From NCBI RefSeq assembly GCF_902702935.1, contig NZ_LR738855.1, positions 930,001 through 994,000 of the forward strand: DNA of 64,000 nt, in the 5' to 3' direction. This document shows, in pieces, positions 36,419-45,894 of this stretch. Each line of letters starts with the position of its first letter. The first letter of the stretch is position 1. The notes beneath the pieces were generated by a model. That model had not been told where the DNA came from and searched no databases. It worked only from the letters and a program-made list of their open reading frames with translations. The DNA is from Corynebacterium rouxii (GTDB taxonomy: Bacteria > Actinomycetota > Actinomycetes > Mycobacteriales > Mycobacteriaceae). The position numbers were made by a program, and so were the translations under genes.

Positions 36419-36512
36419 AACTGTTAAAAATTTTGTATCCTATGGCTAATCCGCAGGCAGGGGCCATTATGTTTATTTTCCATTTACGGAATTTCGGTCT
36501 AATCTGAACCAC

Positions 36513-36995
36513 ATGACAACCCCACGATGGCTAACGCAAGACGAACAATCTTTATGGCGACTTTTCTTGGCAATGGAGCGCAAAGTAACACGAGGGATCG
36601 ATGAAGAACTTCAGTCCAGCCAAGGGCTGACGACTCCCGAGTTTTCTGTCCTAGTTAGTCTTTCGGAACGCCCTGGGCATGAGATTCGCCTTCGAGACCT
36701 GTGTGAGTCTCTCCAGTGGGATAGGAGCAGAACGTCACATCAAATTACCCGTATGCAACGCCGTGGGCTGGTGACTAAAACCAAATGCTCTGATGATGCG
36801 CGAGGCGTCTTTGTAGAGTTAACTCCGGAGGGAGAGAAGCGGCTACGTGATGCAGCTCCTGGTCATGTGGAAATAGTTCGCAAACTCATTTTTGATGTCA
36901 TGACCGAAGAAGAGGCGAAAGTTTTAGGCGGATACTTCCAAAAGGTGATTGATGTTGAATATGAGACATCTACGGGTAATCCATTAGACGATTAA
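36513..36995 (+). CDS. rosR: MarR-type redox-sensing regulator RosR
   Basis: 160-residue winged-helix regulator. The recognition region is RLRDLCESLQWDRSRTSHQITRM (about 59-81, split here) and the wing is LVTKTKCSDDARGVFVELT (about 86-104). Cysteines occur at positions 64 and 92, the same positions as the redox-sensitive cysteines described for C. glutamicum RosR; the third cysteine near 151 is absent. Expected to bind DNA in the reduced state and release it on oxidation, derepressing stress genes. The divergent yceI gene and RosR-like sites upstream agree with this identity. Confidence 0.88.
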   Translation: MTTPRWLTQDEQSLWRLFLAMERKVTRGIDEELQSSQGLTTPEFSVLVSLSERPGHEIRLRDLCESLQWDRSRTSHQITRMQRRGLVTKTKCSDDARGVFVELTPEGEKRLRDAAPGHVEIVRKLIFDVMTEEEAKVLGGYFQKVIDVEYETSTGNPLDD

Positions 36996-37100
36996 ATCAG
37001 GGTGTTATTCAGGGACTTCCCCGATGTAAATGAGCTCTATCATTTGGATAATTAACGATGTAAGCGCAAACAGCTAGAACCGTATGAAAGGGCTCAAATA

Positions 37101-37301
37101 ATGAATTCCTCTAACAGCCTCAACCGTCCGCTCGCCCGCAGCAATAGCCAGCAATGGGTAGGAGGGGTGCTGTCGGGAATCGGCGAGACTTACAACATTA
37201 ATATTGCGCTTCTTCGCGTTTTGTTTGTTTGCTCCATCCTCCTACCGGGGCCACAAGTCATCCTTTATGTGATTGCTTGGCTGATTATGCCGCGTCGCTA
37301 G
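37101..37301 (+). CDS. PspC-domain membrane protein
   Basis: 66 residues comprising a PspC domain: LARSNSQQWVGGVLSGIGE (about 11-29), then a membrane helix LLRVLFVCSILLPGPQ (about 38-53) and the hallmark VILYVIAWLIMP (about 54-64). PspC proteins sense envelope stress or act as membrane toxins or regulators. No psp partner is nearby. Two TAGGAGGG octamers fall in or at the end of this tiny gene (37159 and 37299). AAAGGGCTCAAATA precedes ATG 37101. Confidence 0.92.
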   Translation: MNSSNSLNRPLARSNSQQWVGGVLSGIGETYNINIALLRVLFVCSILLPGPQVILYVIAWLIMPRR

Positions 37302-37310
37302 GAGGGGTAG

Positions 37311-37344
37311 TAAAGGCGTACACGAATTACCGTGTACGCCTTTA
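37311..37344 (+). terminator. Terminator after the PspC gene
   Basis: Perfect 14-bp stem TAAAGGCGTACACG / CGTGTACGCCTTTA with a 6-base loop, starting 10 bases after the stop codon. Confidence 0.8.
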
Positions 37345-37399
37345 GTATCTGCGTTATATGTCCAAAATCGTTCGGGTGGAGATGCGCGCAGAATAGAAG

Positions 37400-37441
37400 G
37401 CAAAAGGTGGAACGTAGTTAATACTACGTTCCACCTTTTGC
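37400..37441 (-). terminator. Terminator of the tRNA-Arg gene
   Basis: A 19-bp perfect stem (37400-37418 and 37423-37441) with a 4-base loop lies 9 bases beyond the 3' end of the - strand tRNA. The arms are unusually long and contain AAAAGGTGGAACGTAG. Confidence 0.8.
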
Positions 37442-37449
37442 TGGAAATG

Positions 37450-37522
37450 TGTCCCCGACAAGATTCGAACTTGCGACCTTTGGTACCGGAAACCAATGCT
37501 CTATCCACTGAGCTACGGAGAC
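37450..37522 (-). tRNA. tRNA-Arg (anticodon CCG)
   Basis: 73 nt. Reading the - strand, acceptor GTCTCCG pairs with CGGGGAC (one G-T), the D arm is GCTCAGTGGATAGAGC, the anticodon stem TTGGT/ACCAA holds the loop TTCCGGT with anticodon CCG (decoding CGG), and the T arm carries GCAAG TTCGAAT CTTGT. A discriminator A follows. The CCA end is not encoded (the base context is TGT on the + strand). A long hairpin terminator lies directly downstream. Confidence 0.95.
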
Positions 37523-37565
37523 AGGCTGTATTAAGCAGCGGGGTTTATTTTAACCTATTTGAAAG

Positions 37566-37615
37566 AAAAAAGCGACGCGGCTCAAAGCCAAGCAAGGAAA
37601 GACTTTGGGCCGCGT
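37566..37615 (-). terminator. Terminator of the lutABC operon
   Basis: ACGCGGCTCAAAG (37575-37587) pairs with CTTTGGGCCGCGT (37603-37615) with one G-T. On the - strand the stem is followed by TCGCTTTTTTC, a clear T-run. It lies about 25 bases beyond the lutC stop. Confidence 0.85.
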
Positions 37616-37640
37616 GGTTTATTTCAGCCTAAAACGGAAT

Positions 37641-38270
37641 TTAGCTGACGACTACGCAGATGAGGGTACGTGGACCGTGCACACCTTCAACACGATTGAG
37701 CTCGATGTCGGAGGTTGCGGAAGGACCGGAAATCATCGTGTTAGGACGGGTGTGGTCTAGGCGGGAAACCATCTCTGGAACGCCGTAGACAACGTTGTCC
37801 ATGCGGACGATGCACACGTGGCAGTCTGGTACAAGAGTCAGGGCACGGCGGCCACAGACCTCATTAGAAACCAAGCAGATGGTGCCGGTCTGTGCAGACG
37901 ACACGTGAGAGTCAGTTACGACTGCATCGACATCGTTAAGTGTACGAGGATCAACGTCTGCGGAGTCTGGGGTAGCAGTGCCGTTGAAGCTCTCGAACAG
38001 TGCGGTGTCGAGGCCTGGTGCGAAGCGAATGTCCTTAGCGTCGCGATCGTTGAGGATCTTAGCCACGGTGTCGTTCAGCTCAGCGTCGGTGCACTCGACA
38101 ACTTGCGCCTTGTAATCCAAGAGACGGTCAACGAGGAGCTCTTTGAGCTCTTCGCGTGGCATATCAGTGTTCGTGATGTATTCGCGGACAACTGGGTATG
38201 CGCCTTCAGGAGCCTTGGCTAGCTTGTTAGCATTACGGATACGCTCGAGGATCTCGGTTTTGGCATCCAT
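37641..38270 (-). CDS. lutC: Lactate utilization protein C
   Basis: 209 residues, LutC/DUF162 family, third gene of the LutABC L-lactate oxidation system. Visible family regions are the late [20 protein letters not shown] (about 125-144), [13 protein letters not shown] (about 154) and the C-terminal [20 protein letters not shown] (about 179-198). ATG 38270 is chosen because GAAGGAGAACTGAG precedes it; the two genes barely touch, with the lutB stop ending at 38272. Role of this subunit is still indirect in the literature, but it is required with LutA and LutB. Confidence 0.93.
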   Translation of the reverse strand: MDAKTEILERIRNANKLAKAPEGAYPVVREYITNTDMPREELKELLVDRLLDYKAQVVECTDAELNDTVAKILNDRDAKDIRFAPGLDTALFESFNGTATPDSADVDPRTLNDVDAVVTDSHVSSAQTGTICLVSNEVCGRRALTLVPDCHVCIVRMDNVVYGVPEMVSRLDHTRPNTMISGPSATSDIELNRVEGVHGPRTLICVVVS

Positions 38271-38271
38271 C

Positions 38272-39816
38272 TCAGTTCTCCTTCTTCTGGTTAACTTCTG
38301 GATTATTTGGGTGGATGCCGTCGCGGCGAGCGTCGGCAAGCAGCTGTTGTGCTTCCTCAGTTTCGAACCACTGGCGGAAGGACTTCTTTGGTGGGACTGC
38401 GGTGTCGCGAACGTCTGTCCAGCCAGCCAAGAAGCTTGGCAGGTGGGTGATCTTGCCGTTTGCACCGCCCATGATGCGACCCATGAATACCATGCGGGTG
38501 ATCATGTTCCACATGGTTGAGTTGCCCCATGCGAGCTGCATAGCGCCCATCATGGCTTTCTCAATCTTTGGAGCGTCGGTCTGAATCTTCTTGTGACGCA
38601 GCTCGAGAAGGATGTCAGTAAATGGAATCTTCACTGGGCAAACTTCGTTACAGCGGCCACATAAAGACGATGCGTATGGAAGATAAGCGTTTGGATCGTG
38701 CTTATCCTTGATACCAGTCATCTGTGGGGACAAGATGGCGCCGATAGGACCTGGGTAGGTCGAACCGTAAGCGTGGCCACCAGCGCGTTCGTAGACTGGG
38801 CATACGTTGAGGCATGCAGAGCAACGAATACACTTGAGTGCTTCGCGGCCGATCTCGTCGGAGAGCACTGCGGTACGGCCGTTATCAACCAACACGATGT
38901 GGAAGTTCTTCGGGCCGTCGCCTTCAGTAACGCCGGACCATGTAGAAACGTATGGTGCTTGGCGCTCACCGGTGGAGGAACGTGGCAGCAACTGCAAGAA
39001 GACCTCGAGGTCTTGGAACGTTGGGATGATCTTCTCGATACCCATGACCGAGATCAGGGTCTCAGGAAGAGTCAAGCACATACGGCCGTTGCCTTCAGAC
39101 TCCATGATGGTTACGGTGCCGGTTTCGGCGATACCAAAGTTGGCGCCGGAGATAGCAACCTTTGCCTTCATGAATTGCTCGCGTAGGAAGGAGCGGGATG
39201 CTTCTGCCAACTCTGCAGGCTCAGAAGAAAGGGAGTCGTCGGTGTTGGGCATTTCGCGGATGAAGATGTCGCGGATCTCAGCGCGGTTGCGGTGAATTGC
39301 CGGAACCAGAATGTGAGATGGCTTGTCTTTGCCTAGCTGAACGATAAGCTCAGCCAAGTCGGTTTCACGGGCGGAAATGCCAGCTTCCCGAAGGCGGTTG
39401 TTCAGATCGATTTCCATGGTTGCCATGGACTTGATCTTTACGACGTTCTTCTCGCCGGTTTCTTCTACCAGCTTGGTGACGATGTCGCCGGCTTCCTTTG
39501 CGTCACGAGCCCAGTGGACATGGCCACCGCGGGCGGTAACGGCCTCCTCGAACTGTACGAGCAACTCGTCGAGGCGCTGTCCAACATCGCGCTTGATACC
39601 AGAACCTGCTTCACGAACTGCTTCCCAGTCAGGCATTTCAGCAGTGACGTTAAGGCGCTTGGTACGAATGGTGGTCGTTGCCTTGGTGAGGTTACGACGC
39701 TGGGTTGCATTGTACAGCTCATGGTGAGCGGCGTGGACGAAGTTCTCGTCACCGCGCAGCTGGCTGCGCTCCGATGCGCGTGGCGGCATCGCTGGGGTTC
39801 CAAGTGAAATACTCAC
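38272..39816 (-). CDS. lutB: Lactate utilization iron-sulfur protein B
   Basis: 514 residues. The N-terminal DUF162 half (about 60-280) precedes a ferredoxin-like domain with two [4Fe-4S] motifs: [20 protein letters not shown] (about 318-337) and [14 protein letters not shown] (about 374-387). It passes electrons from lactate oxidation within the LutABC complex. GTG 39816 is chosen because it overlaps the lutA stop in GTGA, giving translational coupling and the N-terminus [12 protein letters not shown]; an upstream in-frame ATG would overlap lutA by 40 bases. Confidence 0.94.
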   Translation of the reverse strand: MSISLGTPAMPPRASERSQLRGDENFVHAAHHELYNATQRRNLTKATTTIRTKRLNVTAEMPDWEAVREAGSGIKRDVGQRLDELLVQFEEAVTARGGHVHWARDAKEAGDIVTKLVEETGEKNVVKIKSMATMEIDLNNRLREAGISARETDLAELIVQLGKDKPSHILVPAIHRNRAEIRDIFIREMPNTDDSLSSEPAELAEASRSFLREQFMKAKVAISGANFGIAETGTVTIMESEGNGRMCLTLPETLISVMGIEKIIPTFQDLEVFLQLLPRSSTGERQAPYVSTWSGVTEGDGPKNFHIVLVDNGRTAVLSDEIGREALKCIRCSACLNVCPVYERAGGHAYGSTYPGPIGAILSPQMTGIKDKHDPNAYLPYASSLCGRCNEVCPVKIPFTDILLELRHKKIQTDAPKIEKAMMGAMQLAWGNSTMWNMITRMVFMGRIMGGANGKITHLPSFLAGWTDVRDTAVPPKKSFRQWFETEEAQQLLADARRDGIHPNNPEVNQKKEN

Positions 39817-40598
39817 AGCATGACCTCTCGGGAGTAAGCGGCAGTGGTTGGGGTCCAAGGGTGCTCCTTGGTGGAGGCAAGAATCTCGGCCATATGGATG
39901 GCCCGGATACCTACATGCTTGCGGGACAGATTGCCTGCAATGTTCATCAGGCAGGAGGAGTCGCCACCGGTGATGTACTCGGCGCCGGTCAGCTCAATGT
40001 TGCGGGTCTTATCAGACACCATGGCGGCAGAAGTTTCTGCGTTCTTCAGGGAGAAGGTTCCGCCGAAGCCGCAGCACTCTTCTTTGTTTGGAAGCTCGAT
40101 AAGCTCCATGCCGGCAACGTTTTGCAGCAGTCGGTATGGGCGGTCACCTAGGCCAATGAAACGAAGGCCGTGGCAGGAAGGGTGGTAGGTGACCTTGTGT
40201 GGGAAGAAAGCTCCGACATCTTCAACGCCTGCAACATCGATCAAGAATTCTGACAGATCGAGGGACTTCTTTGCGGCGATGTGTGCGCCATCTTTCAATG
40301 CAGCGTTGCCGTAGCGGTCTGCGATGTGCTCGTGTTGCTCGCGAACAGCGCCGACGCAGGAACCGGAAGGTGCCACAACATAGTCGATGGAATCGTCGGC
40401 AAATGCGTCCACGTAGTTCTTAATGAGCGGAATGGCTTCTTTTTGGTAGCCGGTGTTGACGTGCATCTGGCCGCAGCATGTCTGTCCCTTAGGGAATACG
40501 ACTTCGTAGCCGAGGCGTGAAAGCACAAGTGCGGTTGCTTTGGATGCATCGGGGAACATTGCATCGCCGATACAAGTGGAAAAGAGCGCAACTCTCAC
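39813..40598 (-). CDS. lutA: Lactate utilization protein A (CCG-domain oxidoreductase)
   Basis: 261 residues with two cysteine-rich CCG domains: FPKGQTCCGQMHVNTG (about 35-50) followed by APSGSCVGAV (about 76), and HPSCHGLR (about 138) with ELPNKEECCGFGGTF (about 172-186). This is the GlcF/LutA-type catalytic subunit that binds an Fe-S cofactor and works with LutB and LutC to oxidise L-lactate to pyruvate. It is the first gene of the leftward operon; the divergent lactate permease begins 437 bases away. Confidence 0.94.
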   Translation of the reverse strand: MRVALFSTCIGDAMFPDASKATALVLSRLGYEVVFPKGQTCCGQMHVNTGYQKEAIPLIKNYVDAFADDSIDYVVAPSGSCVGAVREQHEHIADRYGNAALKDGAHIAAKKSLDLSEFLIDVAGVEDVGAFFPHKVTYHPSCHGLRFIGLGDRPYRLLQNVAGMELIELPNKEECCGFGGTFSLKNAETSAAMVSDKTRNIELTGAEYITGGDSSCLMNIAGNLSRKHVGIRAIHMAEILASTKEHPWTPTTAAYSREVML

Positions 40599-41035
40599 GG
40601 TACTTGCTCCTTGCTTTGTGGATATGTGGCTTTGGTTCTTTTACTTCCACAGAATCGGAAGCGTGACATGCCACTGGACATAACCAATCTTACTGATGAA
40701 ACCAGAAAAACAAAGTGTGTAAGCGTGCCCTAACCTGCGGTTATTAACGAAACTTTTTTGTTTTCTAATTCCGATTTTCCGAACGGAAATGGGCATAGGG
40801 TGCGGATATGTAACAATCGACCTCTGATGGCACCCGAGGGGGTGGGTGCTCAATGCTTAAATGGGTGCCTAAATTGTGGTGATAAATACAAGGCGGAGGG
40901 GCGATTTTTCAACTATATTAACCACCCAAACTCTGTGGTTGAAGTCATAATTATCCCTAAATATGACTTATGAGCTAAAAAAGCGCACAATAATGAGTGA
41001 ACTTTTTGTCCCCCCGATGATGGGAGTTAAGCCTC
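40599..41035. promoter_or_regulatory. Divergent control region of lutABC and lactate permease
   Basis: 437 bases without a gene. Dyads seen: TAACCTGCGGTTA (40731-40743), TTTCCGAACGGAAA (40776-40789), AACCAC/GTGGTT (40919-40924 and 40935-40940), and AAGTCATA/TATGACTT (40942-40949 and 40962-40969). The last two lie within 120 bases of the permease start. A TGGTnnnACCA-type LldR site, as known for lactate regulators, was not found. No regulator gene is next to the cluster, so which protein binds these dyads is unknown. Confidence 0.5.
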
Positions 41036-42694
41036 GTGTTTACACCAGTCATAGATGCCGTAGGCGGTAGCCTCGGTCTCTCGGCGCTATGCGCGATCCT
41101 GCCGTTGATCGGCTTCTTCATATTCTTGATGGTCCTCAAGATGAAAGCCCACTGGGCTGCACTTTCAAGTGTGGGCGTGGCACTTCTCGTTGGTATTTTC
41201 CTCTTCAAGATGCCTGCCAATCTCGCATTTCTTTCCTTTACCGAAGGCGTGGCCTTCGGTTTATTCCCAATCGTGTACATCATCTGGATGGCTGTTTGGG
41301 TTTACGATCTCACCGTTAAGTCGGGCCGTTTTGAAGATCTTCGCACGATTTTCTCCAAGATTGGCCGCGGCGATATGCGCGTTCAGGCCATGCTCATCGG
41401 CTTCGCGTTCGGTGGTCTTTTGGAGGCGCTTGCTGGATTTGGTGCTCCAATTGCGATCGTCGCGGCGATGTTGCTTGCTATTGGCCTGAAGCCAATGAAG
41501 GCAGTTCTTGTTACTTTTGTTGCTAACTGTGCGCCTGTGGCATTCGGTGCCATGGGTATTCCTGTTACTACCGGTGGTCTGCTTACGCAGATTCCAGGTG
41601 AGCAGGTAGCTGCTATGGCCGGACGACAGGTTTCCCTCATTGCCTTGATCGTCCCGTTCATTTTGGCGCTGATCATGGACGGCACTCGTGGTGTTCGCCA
41701 GACATGGCCCATGGCACTACTGTTGGGTATCACCTTCGGTGGCGGCCAGTTCTTGGCTTCTAACTATTTCTCCTATGTACTTACCGATGTGGTCGCATGC
41801 CTGCTTTCCCTCATTTGTGGCGTTGCGTTCCTTCGTGTTTGGAAGCCAAAGACTCCAGAAGATCAAGCCTCCGAGATTGATGCATCAACCATTCACCTTT
41901 CTGGCGATCGAGCATTCCTTGCCTTGTTCCCATACTTGCTTGTGGTTGTTGTTTTCTCGATCACCAGCCTATGGAAGATCGGCGTTAATATCCCAGCTGC
42001 TCTGAAATCTACCGATATCAAGGTTCAGTGGCCTGGACTTCACGGTCACTTGGTTAACCAAGCTGGTGAGCCAATTCCTAACACCATCTTTAATTTCAAC
42101 TGGCTGTCTACCCCTGGCACGATTCTCTTCTTCTGTGGCTTGATCACCGTACTGGTCTACTCTCTGGCTGCAAAGAACAGCAATGGTGAGTATCCGATGT
42201 CCTTTAAAGCAGGATTTAGTCAACTCGCCGAAGGTGCATACAAGATGCGCTACTCGGCACTGACTATTGCTGCCGTGATGGGACTTGCATACGTCATGAA
42301 CCTGTCAGGTCAGACCGCTTCCATCGGTGCATTCTTGGCTGCAACGGGCACTATCTTCCCACTGCTGTCGCCACTGCTGGGCTGGATCGGTACGTGGGTT
42401 ACTGGTTCTGCAACCTCTGCTAACGCACTGTTTGCACAAATGCAGTCCACTACCGCAACCCAGGTGGGTGTAAGCCCAACCCTGTTGGTCGGTGCTAATA
42501 CTGCTGGTGCAACCTTGGGTAAGATGATGAGTCCACAGACCCTGACCATTGCCGCCAACGCTGTCAACATGGAAAATGGCGAACGCAAGATCATGGCGCA
42601 GGCTTGGAAGTACTCCCTCGGACTTCTGGTCTACATCTGCATCATTGCGTACCTTCAGTCAACCCCAATTCTCGGATGGATGGTTGTGGGCTAA
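41036..42694 (+). CDS. lldP: L-lactate permease (LctP family)
   Basis: 552-residue inner-membrane transporter with about 12-14 helices. LctP features are WMAVWVYDLTVKSGRFEDLR (about 82-101), a long glycine-rich segment ALIGFAFGGLLEALAGFGAPI-type near 120-140, FVANCAPVAFGAMGIP (about 160-176) and the C-terminal GANTAGATLGKMMSPQ (about 483-498). Imports lactate for the divergent LutABC system. The GTG start at 41036 is preceded by GGGAG. Only 11 bases separate its stop from argS. Confidence 0.94.
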   Translation: MFTPVIDAVGGSLGLSALCAILPLIGFFIFLMVLKMKAHWAALSSVGVALLVGIFLFKMPANLAFLSFTEGVAFGLFPIVYIIWMAVWVYDLTVKSGRFEDLRTIFSKIGRGDMRVQAMLIGFAFGGLLEALAGFGAPIAIVAAMLLAIGLKPMKAVLVTFVANCAPVAFGAMGIPVTTGGLLTQIPGEQVAAMAGRQVSLIALIVPFILALIMDGTRGVRQTWPMALLLGITFGGGQFLASNYFSYVLTDVVACLLSLICGVAFLRVWKPKTPEDQASEIDASTIHLSGDRAFLALFPYLLVVVVFSITSLWKIGVNIPAALKSTDIKVQWPGLHGHLVNQAGEPIPNTIFNFNWLSTPGTILFFCGLITVLVYSLAAKNSNGEYPMSFKAGFSQLAEGAYKMRYSALTIAAVMGLAYVMNLSGQTASIGAFLAATGTIFPLLSPLLGWIGTWVTGSATSANALFAQMQSTTATQVGVSPTLLVGANTAGATLGKMMSPQTLTIAANAVNMENGERKIMAQAWKYSLGLLVYICIIAYLQSTPILGWMVVG

Positions 42695-42705
42695 ACTTCT
42701 AACCC

Positions 42706-44358
42706 ATGACACCTGCGGATCTTTCTCAACTAATTAAACAAACAGCAATTGATGTTTTGTCGGCGCGTGAGCTCGACACCACGGTGCTCCCTGAAACTGT
42801 CGTGGTGGAGCGCCCACGCAACCCAGAGCATGGAGATTATGCAACCAACGTTGCTCTTCAGATTGCTAAAAAAGTTGGGATGAATCCGCGAGAGTTAGGC
42901 CAGGTGCTTGCCGACTCCCTCGCTGCCAACACGGCAATCGACGAGGCGTCGATCGCAGGCCCTGGCTTTATTAATATCCGACTTGCAGCAGCAGCCCAAG
43001 GTGAAATCGTGGCAAAGATCTTGGAAGCGGGGGCTTCCTTTGGTCATTCCGATCTTTACCAAGGCCGCCGTGTGAACCTCGAATTCGTTTCCGCGAATCC
43101 CACCGGTCCAATTCACCTAGGTGGCACTCGTTGGGCTGCTGTGGGCGACTCATTGGGCCGTGTGCTTGAGGCTTCTGGTGCCGAAGTTACCCGTGAGTAC
43201 TACTTCAACGACCATGGTCGCCAGATTGACCGTTTTACTAACTCGTTGGTGGCTTCGGCTAAGGGGGAGCCAACTCCGGAAGATGGTTACGGCGGAGACT
43301 ACATCAAGGAAATCGCAGATGCCGTGATGGCACAGCATCCAGATGTTTTGAACCTCCCAGAAGCAGAGCTTAATGAGACGTTCCGAGCTACTGGTGTAGA
43401 GATGATGTTCACACACATCAAGGAATCCCTGCATGAATTTGGCACCGACTTTGATGTGTACTTCCATGAGAACTCGTTGTTTGAATCTGGTGCCGTAGAC
43501 AAAGCTATCCAGACTTTGAAGGATAACGGCAACCTGTACTTCAATGAGGGTGCTTGGTGGCTTAAGTCCTCTGAATATGGTGATGATAAAGATCGTGTAG
43601 TAATCAAGTCTGATGGCGATGCTGCTTACATTGCGGGCGACATTGCATATGTTGCAGACAAGTTCGACCGTGGCCATGACCTGTGCATCTACATGCTCGG
43701 TGCGGATCATCACGGCTATATTTCTCGTCTTCGTGCAGCGGCAGCTGCGATGGGATACGAGCCTTCTAACGTTGAGGTCCTTATCGGCCAGATGGTGAAC
43801 CTTGTCCGTGATGGCAAAGCAGTCCGGATGTCTAAGCGTGCAGGCACCGTTATCACCTTGGACGACCTGGTGGAAGCTATCGGAATCGATGGTGCTCGCT
43901 ACTCGATGATTCGTTCCTCGGTCGACTCCAGCTTGGATATTGACTTGCAGCTGTGGGAGCAGCAAAGCAGCGATAACCCTGTCTATTACGTTCAGTATGG
44001 TCACGCACGTTTGTGCTCGATTGCACGTAAGGCGGCTGATCTCGGTGTGACCGCAATTGATCCCGACCTTTCACTCCTGACTCATGAGCGTGAAGGTGAC
44101 CTCATCCGTACGCTTGGCGAGTTCCCAGCTGTGGTTAAGGCAGCAGCCGAGCTTCGTGAGCCACACCGAATTGCCCGCTTTGCTGAAGATCTAGCAGGTA
44201 CCTTCCACCGTTTCTACGATTCCTGCCAGATCCTTCCTAAGGCCGGTGAGTCGGCAGAGCCTATTCACACTGCACGTTTGGCCCTGGCAAGCGCTACGCG
44301 CCAAGTATTGGCTAACGCTTTGGGGCTGGTTGGCGTTTCTGCACCGGAGCGTATGTAG
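42706..44358 (+). CDS. argS: Arginyl-tRNA synthetase
   Basis: 550-residue class I synthetase. The HIGH-like motif is [13 protein letters not shown] (about 129-141) and the KMSKS-like motif is [15 protein letters not shown] (about 375-389); the N-terminal additional domain (about 1-110) and C-terminal DALR anticodon-binding domain (about 430-550) are present. Charges arginine tRNAs, including perhaps the tRNA-Arg encoded 5 kb away. lysA begins 3 bases after the stop, as in other corynebacteria, forming an argS-lysA operon. Confidence 0.97.
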   Translation: MTPADLSQLIKQTAIDVLSARELDTTVLPETVVVERPRNPEHGDYATNVALQIAKKVGMNPRELGQVLADSLAANTAIDEASIAGPGFINIRLAAAAQGEIVAKILEAGASFGHSDLYQGRRVNLEFVSANPTGPIHLGGTRWAAVGDSLGRVLEASGAEVTREYYFNDHGRQIDRFTNSLVASAKGEPTPEDGYGGDYIKEIADAVMAQHPDVLNLPEAELNETFRATGVEMMFTHIKESLHEFGTDFDVYFHENSLFESGAVDKAIQTLKDNGNLYFNEGAWWLKSSEYGDDKDRVVIKSDGDAAYIAGDIAYVADKFDRGHDLCIYMLGADHHGYISRLRAAAAAMGYEPSNVEVLIGQMVNLVRDGKAVRMSKRAGTVITLDDLVEAIGIDGARYSMIRSSVDSSLDIDLQLWEQQSSDNPVYYVQYGHARLCSIARKAADLGVTAIDPDLSLLTHEREGDLIRTLGEFPAVVKAAAELREPHRIARFAEDLAGTFHRFYDSCQILPKAGESAEPIHTARLALASATRQVLANALGLVGVSAPERM

Positions 44359-44360
44359 TC

Positions 44361-45689
44361 ATGGATTTCAACGCGTTGCCTTCCCACGTGTGGCCACGTC
44401 ATGCTGCGCGTGAGGCTGGGGGAGATGTCAGCGTCGCCGGTGTGTCGTTGGCGTCCATTGCTCAGGAATACGGAACCCCTGTCTTTGTCGTTGATGAGGC
44501 AGATTTCCGTAGCCGGTGTCGTGATATGGCAGCAGCATTTGGCGGCGCGGATAAAGTCCATTACGCTTCCAAAGCTTTTCTTACACGTCGAATCGCTCGA
44601 TGGGTTGAGGAAGAAGGCCTAAGTCTTGATATTGCTTCTCATGGGGAATTCCAGGTAGCACTGCGGGCAGGTTTTCCGTCGCAACGCATAACGGCACATG
44701 GTAACAATAAAGATTGTGCCTTTTTGCAAGCGCTTGTCGACGCCCGCGTTGGTCACATCGTGATCGACTCGATGGTAGAACTCGAACGTTTAGAAGAAAT
44801 TGCTGGTGCAGCAGGAATTCAGCAGCCAGTGATGGTGCGTGTTAAACCCGGTATCGAGGCGCATACCCATGAGTTCATTGCTACCAGTCACGAAGACCAG
44901 AAGTTTGGTTTCTCGTTGGCGTCGGGCTCGGCGTACGCTGCAGCAGCACGCGCTATTGAATCGGATTCGTTGTATCTGATTGGTTTGCATTGCCACGTGG
45001 GCTCACAGGTTTTTGATGCCCAAGGCTTCAGTTTAGCCGCCCAGCGTGTTCTCGAATTGTATTCTCGGATTCACAGTGAGCTCGGTGTGGATTTGGAGCA
45101 GCTTGACCTCGGTGGCGGATATGGAATTGCATATACTGAAGGTGAAACACCATTGGACGTGGCCGCTGTGGCTCAAGATTTGCTCAAAGCAGTACAGTCT
45201 GCGGCTGATGAAATTGGAATCAGTGCGCCGGAAGTACTAGTTGAACCTGGGCGAGCTATTGCTGGTCCCTCAACCGTTACGGTTTATGAGGTAGGAACGG
45301 TCAAAGATGTCCATGTGACTGATCGACAGACGCGTCGTTATCTTGCTGTAGATGGCGGGATGAGCGACAACATCCGTCCTGCACTTTATGAGGCCGAATA
45401 CGATGCGCGGGTGATTAACCGAAATATCACGGGAACACCAATTTCGAGTCGAGTAGTGGGCTCGCATTGTGAATCCGGAGATATTTTGATCAATGATGCG
45501 ATGTTGCCTGATGATATTCGCAAGGGTGACTTGTTGGCATTAGCCGCCACCGGTGCCTATTGCTTTGCTATGAGCAGTCGCTACAACATGATGGGGCGTC
45601 CTGCGGTTGTGAGTGTGCTTGACGGGCAAGCAAACGTGATGGTGAAACGGGAAACTATTGACGATTTATTGCAGTTAGACGTTCCATAA
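44361..45689 (+). CDS. lysA: Diaminopimelate decarboxylase
   Basis: 442-residue PLP enzyme making L-lysine from meso-diaminopimelate. The PLP lysine is in [13 protein letters not shown] (about 67), the glycine-rich phosphate-binding region is [15 protein letters not shown] (about 249-263), [10 protein letters not shown] (about 294) and the SHCESGDIL cysteine motif (about 369-377) complete the active site. ATG 44361 follows the argS stop by 2 bases. The following hairpin separates it from hom. Confidence 0.97.
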   Translation: MDFNALPSHVWPRHAAREAGGDVSVAGVSLASIAQEYGTPVFVVDEADFRSRCRDMAAAFGGADKVHYASKAFLTRRIARWVEEEGLSLDIASHGEFQVALRAGFPSQRITAHGNNKDCAFLQALVDARVGHIVIDSMVELERLEEIAGAAGIQQPVMVRVKPGIEAHTHEFIATSHEDQKFGFSLASGSAYAAAARAIESDSLYLIGLHCHVGSQVFDAQGFSLAAQRVLELYSRIHSELGVDLEQLDLGGGYGIAYTEGETPLDVAAVAQDLLKAVQSAADEIGISAPEVLVEPGRAIAGPSTVTVYEVGTVKDVHVTDRQTRRYLAVDGGMSDNIRPALYEAEYDARVINRNITGTPISSRVVGSHCESGDILINDAMLPDDIRKGDLLALAATGAYCFAMSSRYNMMGRPAVVSVLDGQANVMVKRETIDDLLQLDVP

Positions 45690-45710
45690 CGTGAGATAAA
45701 ATGTCCAAAT

Positions 45711-45760
45711 ACCCCCATTTTATGCATATATTGTGTGTGAAATGGGGGTTCCTGTTTTTC
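45711..45760 (+). terminator. Terminator or leader hairpin between lysA and hom
   Basis: ACCCCCATTT (45711-45720) pairs with AAATGGGGGT (45740-45749) around a 19-base loop. The sequence TCCTGTTTTTCC follows, so it most likely ends the argS-lysA transcript. No multi-Thr or multi-Ile leader peptide was found, which argues against attenuation of hom. Confidence 0.7.
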
Positions 45761-45834
45761 CTGTAATTGCAGGTGAAGCGGGGGTAAAGAGAAGTATCGC
45801 GCCCATGACCCCGAAGTGGAAAGCGGAACGCTGC

Positions 45835-45840
45835 TACAAT
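45835..45840 (+). promoter_or_regulatory. Putative -10 element of the hom-thrB operon
   Basis: TACAAT lies 55 bases upstream of the hom start in a 130-base region between the lysA terminator and hom. No good -35 is visible at the usual spacing, which is common for corynebacterial promoters. Confidence 0.4.
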
Positions 45841-45894
45841 TTGGGAAACCTAATGCCCACCTGTTCCGCTATAGGAACCTCTACGAGGAGTGCT

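Noticed and set aside
37450..37522. tRNA-Arg as an integration site for a mobile island
   Set aside because: Flanks hold ordinary housekeeping genes and no integrase or duplicated tRNA end was seen.
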